Under the pieces are notes generated by a model. It was not told the origin of the DNA. It did not search any database and saw only the letters and a list, made by a program, of their open reading frames with translations. The position numbers and the translations under genes are program-made. 64,000 nucleotides of DNA, taken from positions 620,001 to 684,000 of the forward strand of contig CAVXXI010000003.1 in NCBI GenBank assembly GCA_963765725.1. The letters run 5' to 3'. The first letter of the stretch is position 1, and every line of letters begins with the position of its first letter. The DNA is from DASQEH01 sp963765725. Its GTDB lineage: Bacteria; Actinomycetota; Actinomycetes; Propionibacteriales; Nocardioidaceae. Positions 51,199-60,611 of this stretch are shown in pieces.

Positions 51199-52683
51199 GT
51201 GACGACGCTGGCGGGCCCGCCGACCACGAGGACGAGCGAGCTCGCCGACGCGCTGCGGTCGGCCGTCGGGGCGCAGCGGGTGCTGACCGACCGGGCACAG
51301 CTGCGCACCTACGAGTGCGACGGGCTGGCGAACTTCCGGGTGACACCGGCGATCGTCGTCCTGGTCGAGTCGACGCAGCACGTCGTCGACACGGTGCGGC
51401 TGTGCGCCGAGAGGGGCGTGCCGTTCGTCGCGCGCGGTGCCGGCACCGGCCTCTCGGGAGGAGCGCTGCCGGTCGCGGAGGGTGTGCTCATCGTCCTCTC
51501 GCGGATGCGGGCGGTCCGCTCCGTCGACCCGGACAACGCACGTGTGGTCGTCGAGCCGGGCGTCATCAACGTATGGGTGACGCGCGAGGGAGCGCCCTAC
51601 GACCTCGCCTATGCGCCCGACCCCTCGTCACAGCAGGTGTGCTCGATCGGCGGCAACGTCGCCGAGAACTCGGGAGGCGCCCACTGCCTCAAGTACGGGT
51701 TCACCGTCAACCACGTGATGGGTGCCACCGTGGTCCTGTCCGATGGTGAGCTCGTGCACCTCGGCGGGCCTGCCCCGGAGCATCCCGGCTACGACCTGCT
51801 GGGCGCCTTCGTCGGCAGCGAGGGAACCCTCGGCGTGGCGACGGAGCTCACCCTGCGGATGGTCCGAGTGCCCGAATCGGTGCAGACGATGCTCGTGGGC
51901 TTCCACAGCGTCGAGGACGCGGGTGGGGCGGTGAGCGACATCATCGCGGCCGGGATCCTCCCGGCGGCGGTCGAGATGATGGACGCGCTGGCCATCGAGG
52001 CCGCGGAGGCGGCCGTGAGCTGTGGCTACCCCGAAGGGGCGGACGCCGTGCTCATCGTCGAGCTGGACGGGCCGGAGGCCGAGGTCGAGGCGCAGTTCGC
52101 CGAGGTGACCGACATCGTGTCCCACCGGCACGCGTTCGAGACGCGGATCGCGGCGGACGCCACCGAGCGCGCGCTGATGTGGAAGGGCCGGAAATCCGCC
52201 TTTGCGGCTGTCGGCCGGATCAGCCCGGCGTACTTCGTCCAGGACGGCGTGATTCCCCGGACCCTGCTGCCCGAGGTGCTCGGCGAGATCGACCGAATGG
52301 CCGACGCGGTCGGGCTACGGGTCGCCAACGTGTTCCACGCCGGCGACGGCAACCTGCACCCGCTCGTGCTCTTCGACGACTCCGTCGCAGGACAGGCCGA
52401 CGACGCAGAGAAGCTGGCCGGCGCCATCTTGGACCTGTGCGTCGACTCGGGGGGCTCGATCACCGGGGAGCACGGCGTCGGGCACGAGAAGAAGCTCAAG
52501 ATGACGAAACAGTTCACCGACGACGACCTCGAAACGATGCAGCTCGTGCGATGCGCGTTCGACCCCGACGGCCTCGCCAACCCGGGGAAGCTCTTCCCGA
52601 CACCCCGCCTGTGCGGTGAGCGGCCCGGTCCGCGGACCGGCGTACACCCCGTACAGGCGGCTGGCTTGGGGGACGTGTTCTGA
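51199..52683 (+). CDS. glcD: Glycolate oxidase, FAD-linked subunit
   Basis: A 494-residue flavoprotein. The FAD-binding domain has PFVARGAGTGLSGGALPVAEG, then CSIGGNVAENSGGAHCLKYG and GSEGTLGVATELTLRM. The C-terminal FAD-oxidase domain has FHAGDGNLHPLVLFD and SGGSITGEHGVGHEKK, which supply the catalytic His. It oxidises glycolate (or D-lactate) to glyoxylate (or pyruvate), passing electrons to GlcF. It starts eight bases after the aceB stop and ends one base before glcE. The C-terminal ~35 residues run into a Pro/Gly-rich tail. Confidence 0.92.
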   Translation: MTTLAGPPTTRTSELADALRSAVGAQRVLTDRAQLRTYECDGLANFRVTPAIVVLVESTQHVVDTVRLCAERGVPFVARGAGTGLSGGALPVAEGVLIVLSRMRAVRSVDPDNARVVVEPGVINVWVTREGAPYDLAYAPDPSSQQVCSIGGNVAENSGGAHCLKYGFTVNHVMGATVVLSDGELVHLGGPAPEHPGYDLLGAFVGSEGTLGVATELTLRMVRVPESVQTMLVGFHSVEDAGGAVSDIIAAGILPAAVEMMDALAIEAAEAAVSCGYPEGADAVLIVELDGPEAEVEAQFAEVTDIVSHRHAFETRIAADATERALMWKGRKSAFAAVGRISPAYFVQDGVIPRTLLPEVLGEIDRMADAVGLRVANVFHAGDGNLHPLVLFDDSVAGQADDAEKLAGAILDLCVDSGGSITGEHGVGHEKKLKMTKQFTDDDLETMQLVRCAFDPDGLANPGKLFPTPRLCGERPGPRTGVHPVQAAGLGDVF

Positions 52684-52684
52684 C

Positions 52685-53866
52685 ATGACGACGGTCGAGG
52701 CCACCACCCGTCCCGGCGCGGCCGCCGATGCGGTCGCCGGAGTGGTCCCGCGCGAGGTGGCTCGGCCGCACGACGCCGCGGAGGTGGCAGCGCTGCTGCG
52801 GGCGGGGGCCGGCAGCGGTACGACGGTGGTGCCCGTCGGCGGGCGCTCGAAGCTGGGCTGGTGCCCGCCTCCGCGCTCCTGCGATCTGGTCCTGGAGACC
52901 GCCGGCCTCGACCGCATCGTCGAGCACACCGCGGGCGACCTCGTCGTGGTCGCCGAGGCGGGGGTACGGCTCGACGCCTTGCAGCAGCGTCTCTCAGAGC
53001 ACCGCCAGATGCTCGCCCTCGACCCGCCGGAGCGCGGTGCGACCCTCGGGGGCATCGTGTCGGCCAACGCCTCCGGCCCGCGCCGGCTGCGCTACGGAAC
53101 CGCGCGCGACCTGCTGATCGGGGTGACCGTGGTGTTGGCCGACGGCACGGCGGCCAAGTCCGGTGGCAAGGTCGTGAAGAACGTCGCTGGCTACGACCTC
53201 GGCAAGCTCTACACCGGCGCGCACGGGAGCCTGGGCGTCCTCGTCTCGACCACCTGGCGGCTGCACCCGCTGCCGCGTGCGACCCGCGTCGTCGTACGCG
53301 AGGTGGCCGACCCCGACGAGGCCGGCCGGCTGGCGCTGCGAGTCGCCCGCAGCACGCTCACGCCGTCGGCCGTCGAGCTCACCGGGCCGGTGGCAGGCCC
53401 GATGCGCATGGTCGTCGTCTTCGAGGCGATCGAGGAGTCGGTGGAGGCGCAGGCCGCGCATCTCGTGGAGCTGGTTTCCGGGGGCGAGGTGGCGGACGAG
53501 CTCCCCGACGACTTCGGTGAGCGGCCCCACGACGGCCTGGTCGTCCGCATCGCCCACGTCCCGGCGGCGCTGCCACAGGTGCTGCACAGCCTTCCCACCG
53601 GCGCGTCGGTCGTCTCCTCGGCCTGCAGCGGCGTCATGTACGCCGGGCTCGGGGCCACGGCGGGAGCGGCGGAGCTCGGCGCGCTTAGAGCCGCGATCGC
53701 GCCCTTCGACGGGACCGCGGTCGTGCTGAGGGCACCCGACGATGTCGGGGCGGACCTCGACCATTGGGGTCCGGTCGGGGACTCCCTGGACCTGATGCGG
53801 CGCGTGAAGGGGCAGTTCGATCCCGACGGCCGGTTGTCGCCGGGCCGCTTCGTCGGCGGAATGTGA
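52685..53866 (+). CDS. glcE: Glycolate oxidase, second FAD-binding subunit
   Basis: A 393-residue protein related to GlcD. It has the FAD-binding part (VPVGGRSKLGWCPP, LGGIVSANASGPRRLRYGTARDLLIGVTVVLADG, VKNVAGYDLGKLYTGAHGSLGVL) but only a short C-terminal part, as usual for GlcE. It forms a complex with GlcD and GlcF at the membrane. The ATG starts one base after the glcD stop. FDPDGRLSPGRF near the end is the family closing motif. Confidence 0.92.
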   Translation: MTTVEATTRPGAAADAVAGVVPREVARPHDAAEVAALLRAGAGSGTTVVPVGGRSKLGWCPPPRSCDLVLETAGLDRIVEHTAGDLVVVAEAGVRLDALQQRLSEHRQMLALDPPERGATLGGIVSANASGPRRLRYGTARDLLIGVTVVLADGTAAKSGGKVVKNVAGYDLGKLYTGAHGSLGVLVSTTWRLHPLPRATRVVVREVADPDEAGRLALRVARSTLTPSAVELTGPVAGPMRMVVVFEAIEESVEAQAAHLVELVSGGEVADELPDDFGERPHDGLVVRIAHVPAALPQVLHSLPTGASVVSSACSGVMYAGLGATAGAAELGALRAAIAPFDGTAVVLRAPDDVGADLDHWGPVGDSLDLMRRVKGQFDPDGRLSPGRFVGGM

Positions 53867-53878
53867 GGTGCCGGAGCG

Positions 53879-55450
53879 ATGACCACCGAACGCGCACGAC
53901 CCGAGGCGCCACCGGTCGAGGCCACGTACGACGACCTCCCTCCCGGTACGCCGACGGGCGCCGCCAGCTCCTCTGCGGTGGCCGCGGCGGAGGCGATCGG
54001 CGCGCGGCGACCGCTCGATCTGGGACAAGGTGGCCCCATCGCAGCCAGCGCCGGCGAGGCGACCGTCCCCTCGCAGGGAGGCGGCACGGGAGGCTCCCTC
54101 GCGCCCGCGTTCGATGCGCACCATCCTCCGGACGCCGCGCTCGTCGGTGACTGCGTGCACTGCGGCTTCTGCCTGCCGACCTGCCCGACGTACGTCTTGT
54201 GGGGCGAGGAGATGGACAGCCCACGCGGCCGCATCGACATCATGAACATGGCGCTGCAGGGCGAGCCGTTGACCGACTCCTCGGTCCGACACCTCGACCA
54301 GTGCCTGGGCTGCATGGCCTGCGTGACCGCCTGCCCGTCCGGGGTCCAGTACGACAAGCTCATCGACGCCGCCCGCGGTCAGATCGAGCGGCGCTTCCCG
54401 CGGTCGCGCCCCGAACAGGTGCTGAGGTCGGCGATCTACGCCGTGTTCCCGTACCCCCGGCGGCTGCGGGCCGTACGCGGGCCACTGCGCGCCTACCAGG
54501 CCTCCGGGCTGCGCCGTCTGCTCGCCCGGACCGGCGTGCTGGGCCGGCTTCCCGGGCCGTTGCAGGCGATGGAGTCGCTCGCACCCCGGCTCGGGCCGAT
54601 GCGGCCGCTGCCTGAGCGCAGCGCCGCCGAGGGGACGCGCCGAGGCGTGGTGGGCCTGCTGACCGGTTGCGTCCAGGGCGCCTTCTTCCCCGACGTGAAC
54701 GAGGCCACCCTGCGGGTGCTCGTCGCCGAAGGCTGCGACATCGTTGTGCCGAGGCGTCAGGGCTGCTGCGGGGCGCTGTCGTACCACGGGGGCCGGGAGC
54801 AGGAGGCGATCCGGTTCGCCCGGCACGCCATCGAGGTCTTCGAGGAGGCAGAGGTCGACACCGTCGTCGTCAACGCCGCAGGCTGCGGCTCGACGATGAA
54901 GGAGTACGGCCACCTGTTGCGCGACGAGGCCGGTGGCTGGCCCGAGCGGGCAGAGGCACTGTCGGCGAAGGTCCGCGACATCAGTGAGCTGCTGGCCGAG
55001 CTCGGCCCGGTCGCCCCGCGCCATCCGTTGCCGATGACGGTTGCCTATCAGGACGCCTGCCACCTCGCGCACGCGCAGGGGGTCCGGGACCAGCCGCGCG
55101 CGCTGCTCGGGGCGATCCCCGGCATCGAGATGAAGGCGCTGGTCGAGGCGGAGATCTGCTGCGGCAGCGCTGGTGTGTACAACCTGCTGCATCCAGAGCC
55201 CGCACGTGAGCTGGGGGAGCGCAAGGCCCGGGCCGTGCTCGACTCCGGAGCCGACATCATGGTGACCGCCAACCCTGGGTGCTGGATGCAGGTGGCGACC
55301 ACTCTCGACCGGATGGGGCACAGGCTGCCCGTCGCCCACACCGTCTCGATCCTCGACGCCTCCATCCGCGGGGTCGACGCCGGCACGGTGCTGGCGCAGG
55401 CCCTCGACGGCCCTGGTACACCGATCTCCTCCGAGTACGGGGGCCGGTAG
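53879..55450 (+). CDS. glcF: Glycolate oxidase, iron-sulfur subunit
   Basis: A 523-residue protein. Two [4Fe-4S] motifs are CVHCGFCLPTCPTY and CLGCMACVTACPSG. Two CCG domains follow: LLTGCVQGAFFPDVN with RQGCCGALSYHGG, and AYQDACHLAHAQG with EICCGSAGVYNLL. It transfers electrons from the flavin subunits to the quinone pool. The first ~80 residues are an unusual Ala/Pro/Ser-rich extension without homology to GlcF; a later start cannot be excluded, but the Cys motifs lie after it. It is the last gene of the operon. Confidence 0.92.
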   Translation: MTTERARPEAPPVEATYDDLPPGTPTGAASSSAVAAAEAIGARRPLDLGQGGPIAASAGEATVPSQGGGTGGSLAPAFDAHHPPDAALVGDCVHCGFCLPTCPTYVLWGEEMDSPRGRIDIMNMALQGEPLTDSSVRHLDQCLGCMACVTACPSGVQYDKLIDAARGQIERRFPRSRPEQVLRSAIYAVFPYPRRLRAVRGPLRAYQASGLRRLLARTGVLGRLPGPLQAMESLAPRLGPMRPLPERSAAEGTRRGVVGLLTGCVQGAFFPDVNEATLRVLVAEGCDIVVPRRQGCCGALSYHGGREQEAIRFARHAIEVFEEAEVDTVVVNAAGCGSTMKEYGHLLRDEAGGWPERAEALSAKVRDISELLAELGPVAPRHPLPMTVAYQDACHLAHAQGVRDQPRALLGAIPGIEMKALVEAEICCGSAGVYNLLHPEPARELGERKARAVLDSGADIMVTANPGCWMQVATTLDRMGHRLPVAHTVSILDASIRGVDAGTVLAQALDGPGTPISSEYGGR

Positions 55451-55517
55451 CGGATTTGTATAGGTCGGGCTATCCTTCCGGACGCCTGCCCGACCCGACC
55501 GCTCGATGGGGTGACCA

Positions 55518-56240
55518 ATGCGACGAGTCTGCTGCGCGCTGACGGCTCTCGTCGTCATGGCCTCGGGTCCCACGGCGCTGGCGAGCGCCGCCACCGTCCG
55601 GGCCCAGTGGGACATGACACCATCCCACGGTGTCGTCGTCGACCGCGCCGGGCAGGCGAACCTGCGCCTGTTCGGTGCCTGGACGAAGGTAAGGGGTGCG
55701 GTTGGTCGCGCCGTGCGGTTCCGCTGGAACGGCCGTCCGGCCGGCGGCGCCGTCCGTAGCGGAGCGGCGTTCAGTCCCGGCACCGCACCGTTCGCCGTCG
55801 GCGTCACCTTGCGGGCGCTGCCCATCCCGGCGAGCGGTGGTTACTCGCCCAACGTCGTCCAGAAGGGCCTCTTCCACGACCGCGGTCAGTGGAAGCTGGA
55901 GGTGATCCGCAGCGGAGGACACGCGGTCGCGCGATGCCGGTTCTCCGGTACACGCGGGCATGGTTCCGTGCTCGACCGCACCGGCACGGCGATCGACAAC
56001 GGACGATGGCACACGGTGATCTGCTGGCGGGCCGCCTCCGCGTACGGCATCCGCGTCGACGGCAGGCAGACCCGCGTGGGCGGAACCGTCGGTTCGATCG
56101 TCAGCTCGCGGCCACTCCGCGTCGCGTCGAAGACCGCCGGTGCCGGGGTCACCGACCAGTTCCAGGGCTCCATCGACTGCATCACGTACGTCCGGGGTGC
56201 CTCCCCCGTAAGGCTCGCCGCCGCCAAGGCGCATTGCTGA
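55518..56240 (+). CDS. Secreted LamG-like (concanavalin-type) protein
   Basis: A 240-residue exported protein. The signal peptide is RRVCCALTALVVMASGPTALASA. The mature part is a single LamG/laminin-like jelly-roll: VRAQWDMTPSHGVVVDRAGQ, FSPGTAPFAVGVTLRALP, VVQKGLFHDRGQWKLEVIRSGG, TAIDNGRWHTVICWRAAS and the end QFQGSIDCITYVRG. LamG domains bind sugars or protein surfaces. Paired Cys point to disulfides outside the cell. No enzyme part is present. Confidence 0.8.
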   Translation: MRRVCCALTALVVMASGPTALASAATVRAQWDMTPSHGVVVDRAGQANLRLFGAWTKVRGAVGRAVRFRWNGRPAGGAVRSGAAFSPGTAPFAVGVTLRALPIPASGGYSPNVVQKGLFHDRGQWKLEVIRSGGHAVARCRFSGTRGHGSVLDRTGTAIDNGRWHTVICWRAASAYGIRVDGRQTRVGGTVGSIVSSRPLRVASKTAGAGVTDQFQGSIDCITYVRGASPVRLAAAKAHC

Positions 56241-56273
56241 GGCGACGAGTGGCACTCGACCGTCGGAAGCGGT

Positions 56274-57251
56274 TCAGCGCAGTCCCTCGATGACGGAGGT
56301 CGTGTTGCGCTCCAGGTCCGCCACGATCTGGCCGGCAGGAAGGCTCCGGGCCATCGCGCCGCCCTGGCCAACCAGCATCGGCGGCTCGGAGAGGAATGAC
56401 CGTGGAAGGGGGTAGTCCGGTGGCTCCTCACCCGACGCCTCCAGCCGTTCGACCGCGGCGGTACGCACGGCCCGGGCGGGCCGGCCGGTGAGGACGCGGG
56501 TTATCGTCGTATCCGCGCCCAGCGACCGGCGGTACACCTCACCGGTACCGGCCTCGTCGCTGGCCAGAAAGGCGGTGCCGAGCTGTACTGCGTCGGCCCC
56601 GAGAGCAAGGGCCGCGGCGATGCCGCGCCCGTCCATGATGCCTCCGGACGCGACCACCGGGACCGACACCGCGTCGACGACCTGCGGCACCAGGGTCATG
56701 GTGCCGATGAGGCTTTCCTCGACGGGGGCGAGGAAGGTTCCCCGATGTCCTCCTGCCTCGTAGCCCTGTGCGACGACCGCGTCGACACCGGCCTCCTGCA
56801 GGGCGACGGCCTCGGCGACAGTGGTCGCGGTTCCCATCGTGAATCCGTCGAAGCCCTCGAGCGACGCCAGCCCGAAGGTGAAGCTGAACACCGCGACGTG
56901 TTCCTCGATCACGACGGCGAGCTGGTCGTCGAAGCGTGGAGTGGCCCGCGGGGGTGGCGGCTCGTCGAGTCCCGTGAGCCGTGCCCAGCTGTCGACGCGG
57001 GAGCTCGACGGGGGTGGGAGTGGGGCGAACAGGTTGACCCCGAACGGCTGCGCGGTCATGGACCTCACCGCGCGGATGAGCTCTCGCAGCTGGTCGGGAG
57101 TCGACACGGCGCCCGCAACGAAGCCGAGCGCGCCCGCCTCGCAGACAGCCGCGACGAGCTCCGGCGGCGTCCAGCCGCCGGCCATCGGCGCCTGGACGAT
57201 CGGTAGGCGCGTCCCCAACCGGCGCGCGAGTGACGTGTTCCGCCAGGTCAC
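56274..57251 (-). CDS. Nitronate monooxygenase
   Basis: A 325-residue FMN-dependent TIM-barrel enzyme that oxidises nitronates. Marks in order: PIVQAPMAGGWTPPELVAAV, GVNLFAPLPPP, VEAGVDAVVAQGYEAGGHRG-like (here AGVDAVVAQGYEAGGHRGTF, with the catalytic His in G-G-H-R-G), PVVASGGIMDGRGIAAALALGADAVQLGTAFL. This fits class I NMO. The GTG start has GGAGGAGG five bases upstream; the longer frame overlaps the sulfotransferase gene region without homology. Confidence 0.9.
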   Translation of the reverse strand: MTWRNTSLARRLGTRLPIVQAPMAGGWTPPELVAAVCEAGALGFVAGAVSTPDQLRELIRAVRSMTAQPFGVNLFAPLPPPSSSRVDSWARLTGLDEPPPPRATPRFDDQLAVVIEEHVAVFSFTFGLASLEGFDGFTMGTATTVAEAVALQEAGVDAVVAQGYEAGGHRGTFLAPVEESLIGTMTLVPQVVDAVSVPVVASGGIMDGRGIAAALALGADAVQLGTAFLASDEAGTGEVYRRSLGADTTITRVLTGRPARAVRTAAVERLEASGEEPPDYPLPRSFLSEPPMLVGQGGAMARSLPAGQIVADLERNTTSVIEGLR

Positions 57252-57286
57252 GAGTCCTCCTCCCAGGTCCGGAGCCCGGCCGAGCC

Positions 57287-58528
57287 CTACGGCCGCGCCC
57301 GCAGCAGTCGTGCGCACCGCGAGTACAGCGTGCGCGCCTTCATGAGCCATGGACGCCGTTCGCTCAGGCCCACCAGCATGGCGCGTACGGGCCGCGCCGA
57401 AGCGGTGTCGAGCCGGCCCTGCAACTCGGCCGCCACGCCCGTGGTCGAGCTGTTCTTCTCCCGAAGCGACGCTATCCGGCCGCGCAACCGGGTGAGCTCG
57501 TCGGACCGGTCCTTTGCCAGCGCCACCAGGCCCTCGAGGGCGGCGTCGAGCAGAGCCGCGTCGTCCACCTCCGCCCCGGTCACCTCGTCGGAAGAGAAGA
57601 TCGGCTGCAGATCGTCGAGGTCACCGACGACGTCGGCACCCGAGGCCTTGATCGCCGCGATGTTCTCGGCCGTGCGCTCACGTGCCCAGGGCTCGAGCTC
57701 GGCGGGCAGTCTCAACCGCGACTCGCGGTGCCTGCGCTTGGCGAGCCCCCGCTTGGCGAGGGCGTGCTTGAACATCTCGTTGTAGACCGGCCACTCGAGT
57801 CCGCGCTTGCGGCTGACGGCATTGAGCCGCAGCATGAGTTCGGCGGACTCGAGCCCGAGCGACTCGTTGCTGCCGCGCCCGCTGGCGTCGAACGCGCTCG
57901 GGTCGACCCCGAGGACAGAGGCGACGCGTACCCACAGGTTCGCGGCGGTCGCTCCCGGCTGACCCACCGTCACGACGTGCACCTGGGCGGCCGGAAGCAC
58001 GTCGCGCCAGATCGCGAGCACCCGTCCGACGTCCTGCTGCGACCAGAAGAGGTTCCCGGCGGGCGTGCCGCGGGGGTTCTCCGAGGTGACCGCCCCGAGG
58101 AACTCCGGCCAGGACCACAGCTCCCAGTTCTGCACGAACTCCTGCCAGGCCGCGGGCACCGTGCGCGCGATGTCCCGGACGGTGACGATGATCTCGACCT
58201 GCGCCGGCGCCAGCGTCTCGACCATGCGCTGCGCTTGGGCCGTCTCGGCCGACCCCAGCCACTCCATGGACACCAGGCTGTCGCCGTCCCACGCGGTGAC
58301 CTCGTCGACCAGACGCTGCCAGGCGCCGAGGACTTCAGGGTCGCGGCCGCCGTGTGGGTTGGCGGCCAGCACGTCGCGCGCGGCCAGTACCTGGTCGGTC
58401 CAGGTCTGGCCGGGGTAGAGGACACGGGCCCGTTTGCGGAGCCGCGCCTTGTTGTCGGCGAACACGGCCTGCAGGTACGAGGTACCGCTCTTCGGCAGTC
58501 CTACGTGCAGGAAGACCTTGTTCGCCAC
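57287..58528 (-). CDS. Sulfotransferase-like P-loop protein D
   Basis: A 413-residue paralog of the three genes at 8-11 kb. The P-loop is HVGLPKSGTSYLQAVF. The 3'-phosphate-binding stretch is VRDIARTVPAAWQEFVQNW. It differs more from A, B and C than they do from each other, and has a longer C-terminus with a helical, coiled-coil-prone part (ELTRLRGRIASLREKNSS). It starts four bases after the stop of the DUF6752 gene, so it belongs to the surface-polymer operon with the LicD-methyltransferase protein. It may sulfate or otherwise modify that polymer; the acceptor is unknown. Confidence 0.75.
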   Translation of the reverse strand: MANKVFLHVGLPKSGTSYLQAVFADNKARLRKRARVLYPGQTWTDQVLAARDVLAANPHGGRDPEVLGAWQRLVDEVTAWDGDSLVSMEWLGSAETAQAQRMVETLAPAQVEIIVTVRDIARTVPAAWQEFVQNWELWSWPEFLGAVTSENPRGTPAGNLFWSQQDVGRVLAIWRDVLPAAQVHVVTVGQPGATAANLWVRVASVLGVDPSAFDASGRGSNESLGLESAELMLRLNAVSRKRGLEWPVYNEMFKHALAKRGLAKRRHRESRLRLPAELEPWARERTAENIAAIKASGADVVGDLDDLQPIFSSDEVTGAEVDDAALLDAALEGLVALAKDRSDELTRLRGRIASLREKNSSTTGVAAELQGRLDTASARPVRAMLVGLSERRPWLMKARTLYSRCARLLRARP

Positions 58529-58532
58529 CGGG

Positions 58533-58829
58533 TCACAGCGCCTTGGCGTACCGGGTCAGGAGCTCCTCCAGGCGCTTGTCGTCGCGCTGGGCGACCGGCA
58601 CCAGCAGCTCCTGTACGACGTCGGTGAGCTCGGCAAGGCGCACGTTGAGCTGGCGGTTCTCCTGTACCTCCGCCTCGAGGTCGCTCACCCGCTTCGTCAG
58701 GCGCGCCACCTTCACCTCGAGGGAGTTGGCGTGCGGTGCGTCGCGATGCTTGGCGACCCAGGCGGACACCTCGGCCCGGGACAGCCGTGCGATGTCGGCT
58801 GCGCGGTCACGGAAACTCTTGTCGGACAT
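58533..58829 (-). CDS. Short coiled-coil protein (DUF6752-like)
   Basis: A 98-residue protein. The C-terminal half is a continuous coiled coil (VKVARLTKRVSDLEAEVQEN, followed by heptads with L/V). The N-terminal half contains IARLSRAEVSAWVAKH. It has no membrane segment. It is found in actinobacteria beside glycosyl- and sulfotransferases; it could hold enzymes of the cluster together. GGAG precedes the ATG by five bases. The start overlaps the upstream gene's stop (TGATG). Confidence 0.7.
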   Translation of the reverse strand: MSDKSFRDRAADIARLSRAEVSAWVAKHRDAPHANSLEVKVARLTKRVSDLEAEVQENRQLNVRLAELTDVVQELLVPVAQRDDKRLEELLTRYAKAL

Positions 58830-60388
58830 CACCACTCCAGAACCAGTCGGCAGACTTGAGGACTCCTGGCGGGCCGGTCGAACGTGCCCTGCTCACGGAA
58901 GGAGACGGTTGCCCCGGCGGCGAGCGCCTCGGACACCACGTCGTCGGGATCCAGCGGCTGCTGCCCGCTCGGCCCGGCGAGCTTCTTCGGGTCGTTCTCG
59001 GACGTGTGGAACTCCAGGTAGCACCGCCCGCCGCCTCTGACCAGCGTGCGCGTCATCCGCCAGAAGTTGTCGCGACCGTGCGGACGCAGGTCGTCGAGGA
59101 GATGACGGCAGTACACGGTCCTCGGCGCCGGGCGACGCGCCAACAGTGCGGTCTCGGCGAGGCTCGCTCGAACCGAGTAGAGGTTGAGCAGCAGGGGCTC
59201 GAAGGGCGTTCCCTTCTCGGCCGCTTTCTTCCTGGCCTTCTTGAGGACGCCGTAGACGAAGTCGACCCCCGTGACGGAGTAGCCCTTGTCGGCGAAGAAG
59301 AGCGCGTCCTGCCCCAGGCCGCAGCCGAGGTCGACGAGCTCGCCCGGCTTCTCCCGTTCGGCCACCCACTGGGCGAAGGCGCTGGGGTGTCGCCGGATGC
59401 GGGCGTTGGCATCGGAGTAGTACGTGATCCAGCTGTCGCGACGGCCGCGCAGCCCGCCGAGCCAGCCGTTGATGCGGCGTTTGGTCGTCTTTGGCGAGTG
59501 GTACTCGAACGACGGGTCCGGCACCCGCCAGTGCCGGCCGTACGCCGCCCGGAGGAGGACCTCCGGTTTGGCCGGGGCGGGCATCGTGCGCCCCTCGAAC
59601 TCGATCTCGCGGAGGGGCACCACCGCAGATCGGTCGGCCTTGGTACGGATGTCGTGCACCTGGTGCAGGTGCCCGTTGACGATGAAGCACGAGAACACGT
59701 CGAGGTTGCGGGAGCTGCCGTCGGCCTGCGGCAGGAAGAGGGCGACGAAGGCGCCGTTCTGCCGCACGATCCGCCAGGGCCTCGTGCGCAGCACCCGCTC
59801 CACCCGCATGGACTCGCGGATCACGTCGACCGGGTCGGTGTACGCACTCAGGTATCCGAGGTCGATGTCGTTGTCGTGCCCGATCAGGCGTCCGTTGCGT
59901 ACCGCCCCCAGCAGCGTTCCGTAGCTGATGAACGCCGGCAGGCCGCACTCGTCGCGCAGAAGGGCGAGCACCTCCTCGACCTGGTCGAGGTATCCCTCGA
60001 TGGCCGCGCGGTCGGTCGACTCGAAGGGCCGGTTGAAGCGGCCGTGCTTGGTGACGGCGACACGCAGGCCGTTCTCGTCGACGATCGACACGCGTCCGGC
60101 GCCGGACCCGAAGGTCGCCTCGGTCGCAGCGACGATCCGGCCCGTCACATGGTCGCGCATCTCGAGCAGCGTCGTGCCCTCGAGGCGCGGTCGGATGGGC
60201 TCGGGCCAGGCAGCATGCCGGTACCCGTCGCGGCGGCGCCGGTAGTCCGGCGCCGAGATGGACCAGACGCGCTGGCCGTCGAACAGGACGTCGAAGACAG
60301 AGTTCCGGTCGAGCCGGAAGCGCAGCTCCTCGTCGTCGACCACCAGCGAAGGACGGGCGTCTGGGGACGGTCCGTTCGAGTCGGTCAA
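58829..60388 (-). CDS. LicD-like nucleotidyltransferase fused to a SAM methyltransferase
   Basis: A 519-residue two-domain protein. The middle has the LicD core FISYGTLLGAVRNGRLIGHD, with D-N-D-I-D-L as the metal-binding triad equivalent. LicD proteins transfer phosphocholine-type groups to surface polymers. After KTTKRRINGWLGG the C-terminal ~200 residues are a class I methyltransferase: ELVDLGCGLGQDALFFADKG, VTGVDF, and a later acidic/aromatic strand. The fusion suggests that one polymer unit is both phospho-modified and methylated. The TTG start (M-T-D-S-N) has AAAGGA seven bases upstream; the longer GTG frame has no site. Confidence 0.75.
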   Translation of the reverse strand: MTDSNGPSPDARPSLVVDDEELRFRLDRNSVFDVLFDGQRVWSISAPDYRRRRDGYRHAAWPEPIRPRLEGTTLLEMRDHVTGRIVAATEATFGSGAGRVSIVDENGLRVAVTKHGRFNRPFESTDRAAIEGYLDQVEEVLALLRDECGLPAFISYGTLLGAVRNGRLIGHDNDIDLGYLSAYTDPVDVIRESMRVERVLRTRPWRIVRQNGAFVALFLPQADGSSRNLDVFSCFIVNGHLHQVHDIRTKADRSAVVPLREIEFEGRTMPAPAKPEVLLRAAYGRHWRVPDPSFEYHSPKTTKRRINGWLGGLRGRRDSWITYYSDANARIRRHPSAFAQWVAEREKPGELVDLGCGLGQDALFFADKGYSVTGVDFVYGVLKKARKKAAEKGTPFEPLLLNLYSVRASLAETALLARRPAPRTVYCRHLLDDLRPHGRDNFWRMTRTLVRGGGRCYLEFHTSENDPKKLAGPSGQQPLDPDDVVSEALAAGATVSFREQGTFDRPARSPQVCRLVLEW

Positions 60389-60611
60389 CAAGATGTCCTT
60401 TCCGGGCAGCACGGGACGCGGCGGTCGTCGCCAGGGCCGCACCACAGGCTAGCAGCGCCGACCTGGCCCGCCCCGCTCGTTCGGAGCCGGTCTGACGTGG
60501 CGTCTCGCCAGAGGTGCGCACGCTAGTCTTAGCGCGGCGTCCGGCGGGGCAGTCCGGTGTGCCACCGGCGTGAGGCGGCGCGAGGCGGCGCAAAGAAGGG
60601 ACGGACAGGCG

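Noticed and set aside
52994..55825. Minus-strand open frame of 943 codons opposite glcE and glcF
   Set aside because: Opposes two genes with complete catalytic motifs and has no recognisable domain.
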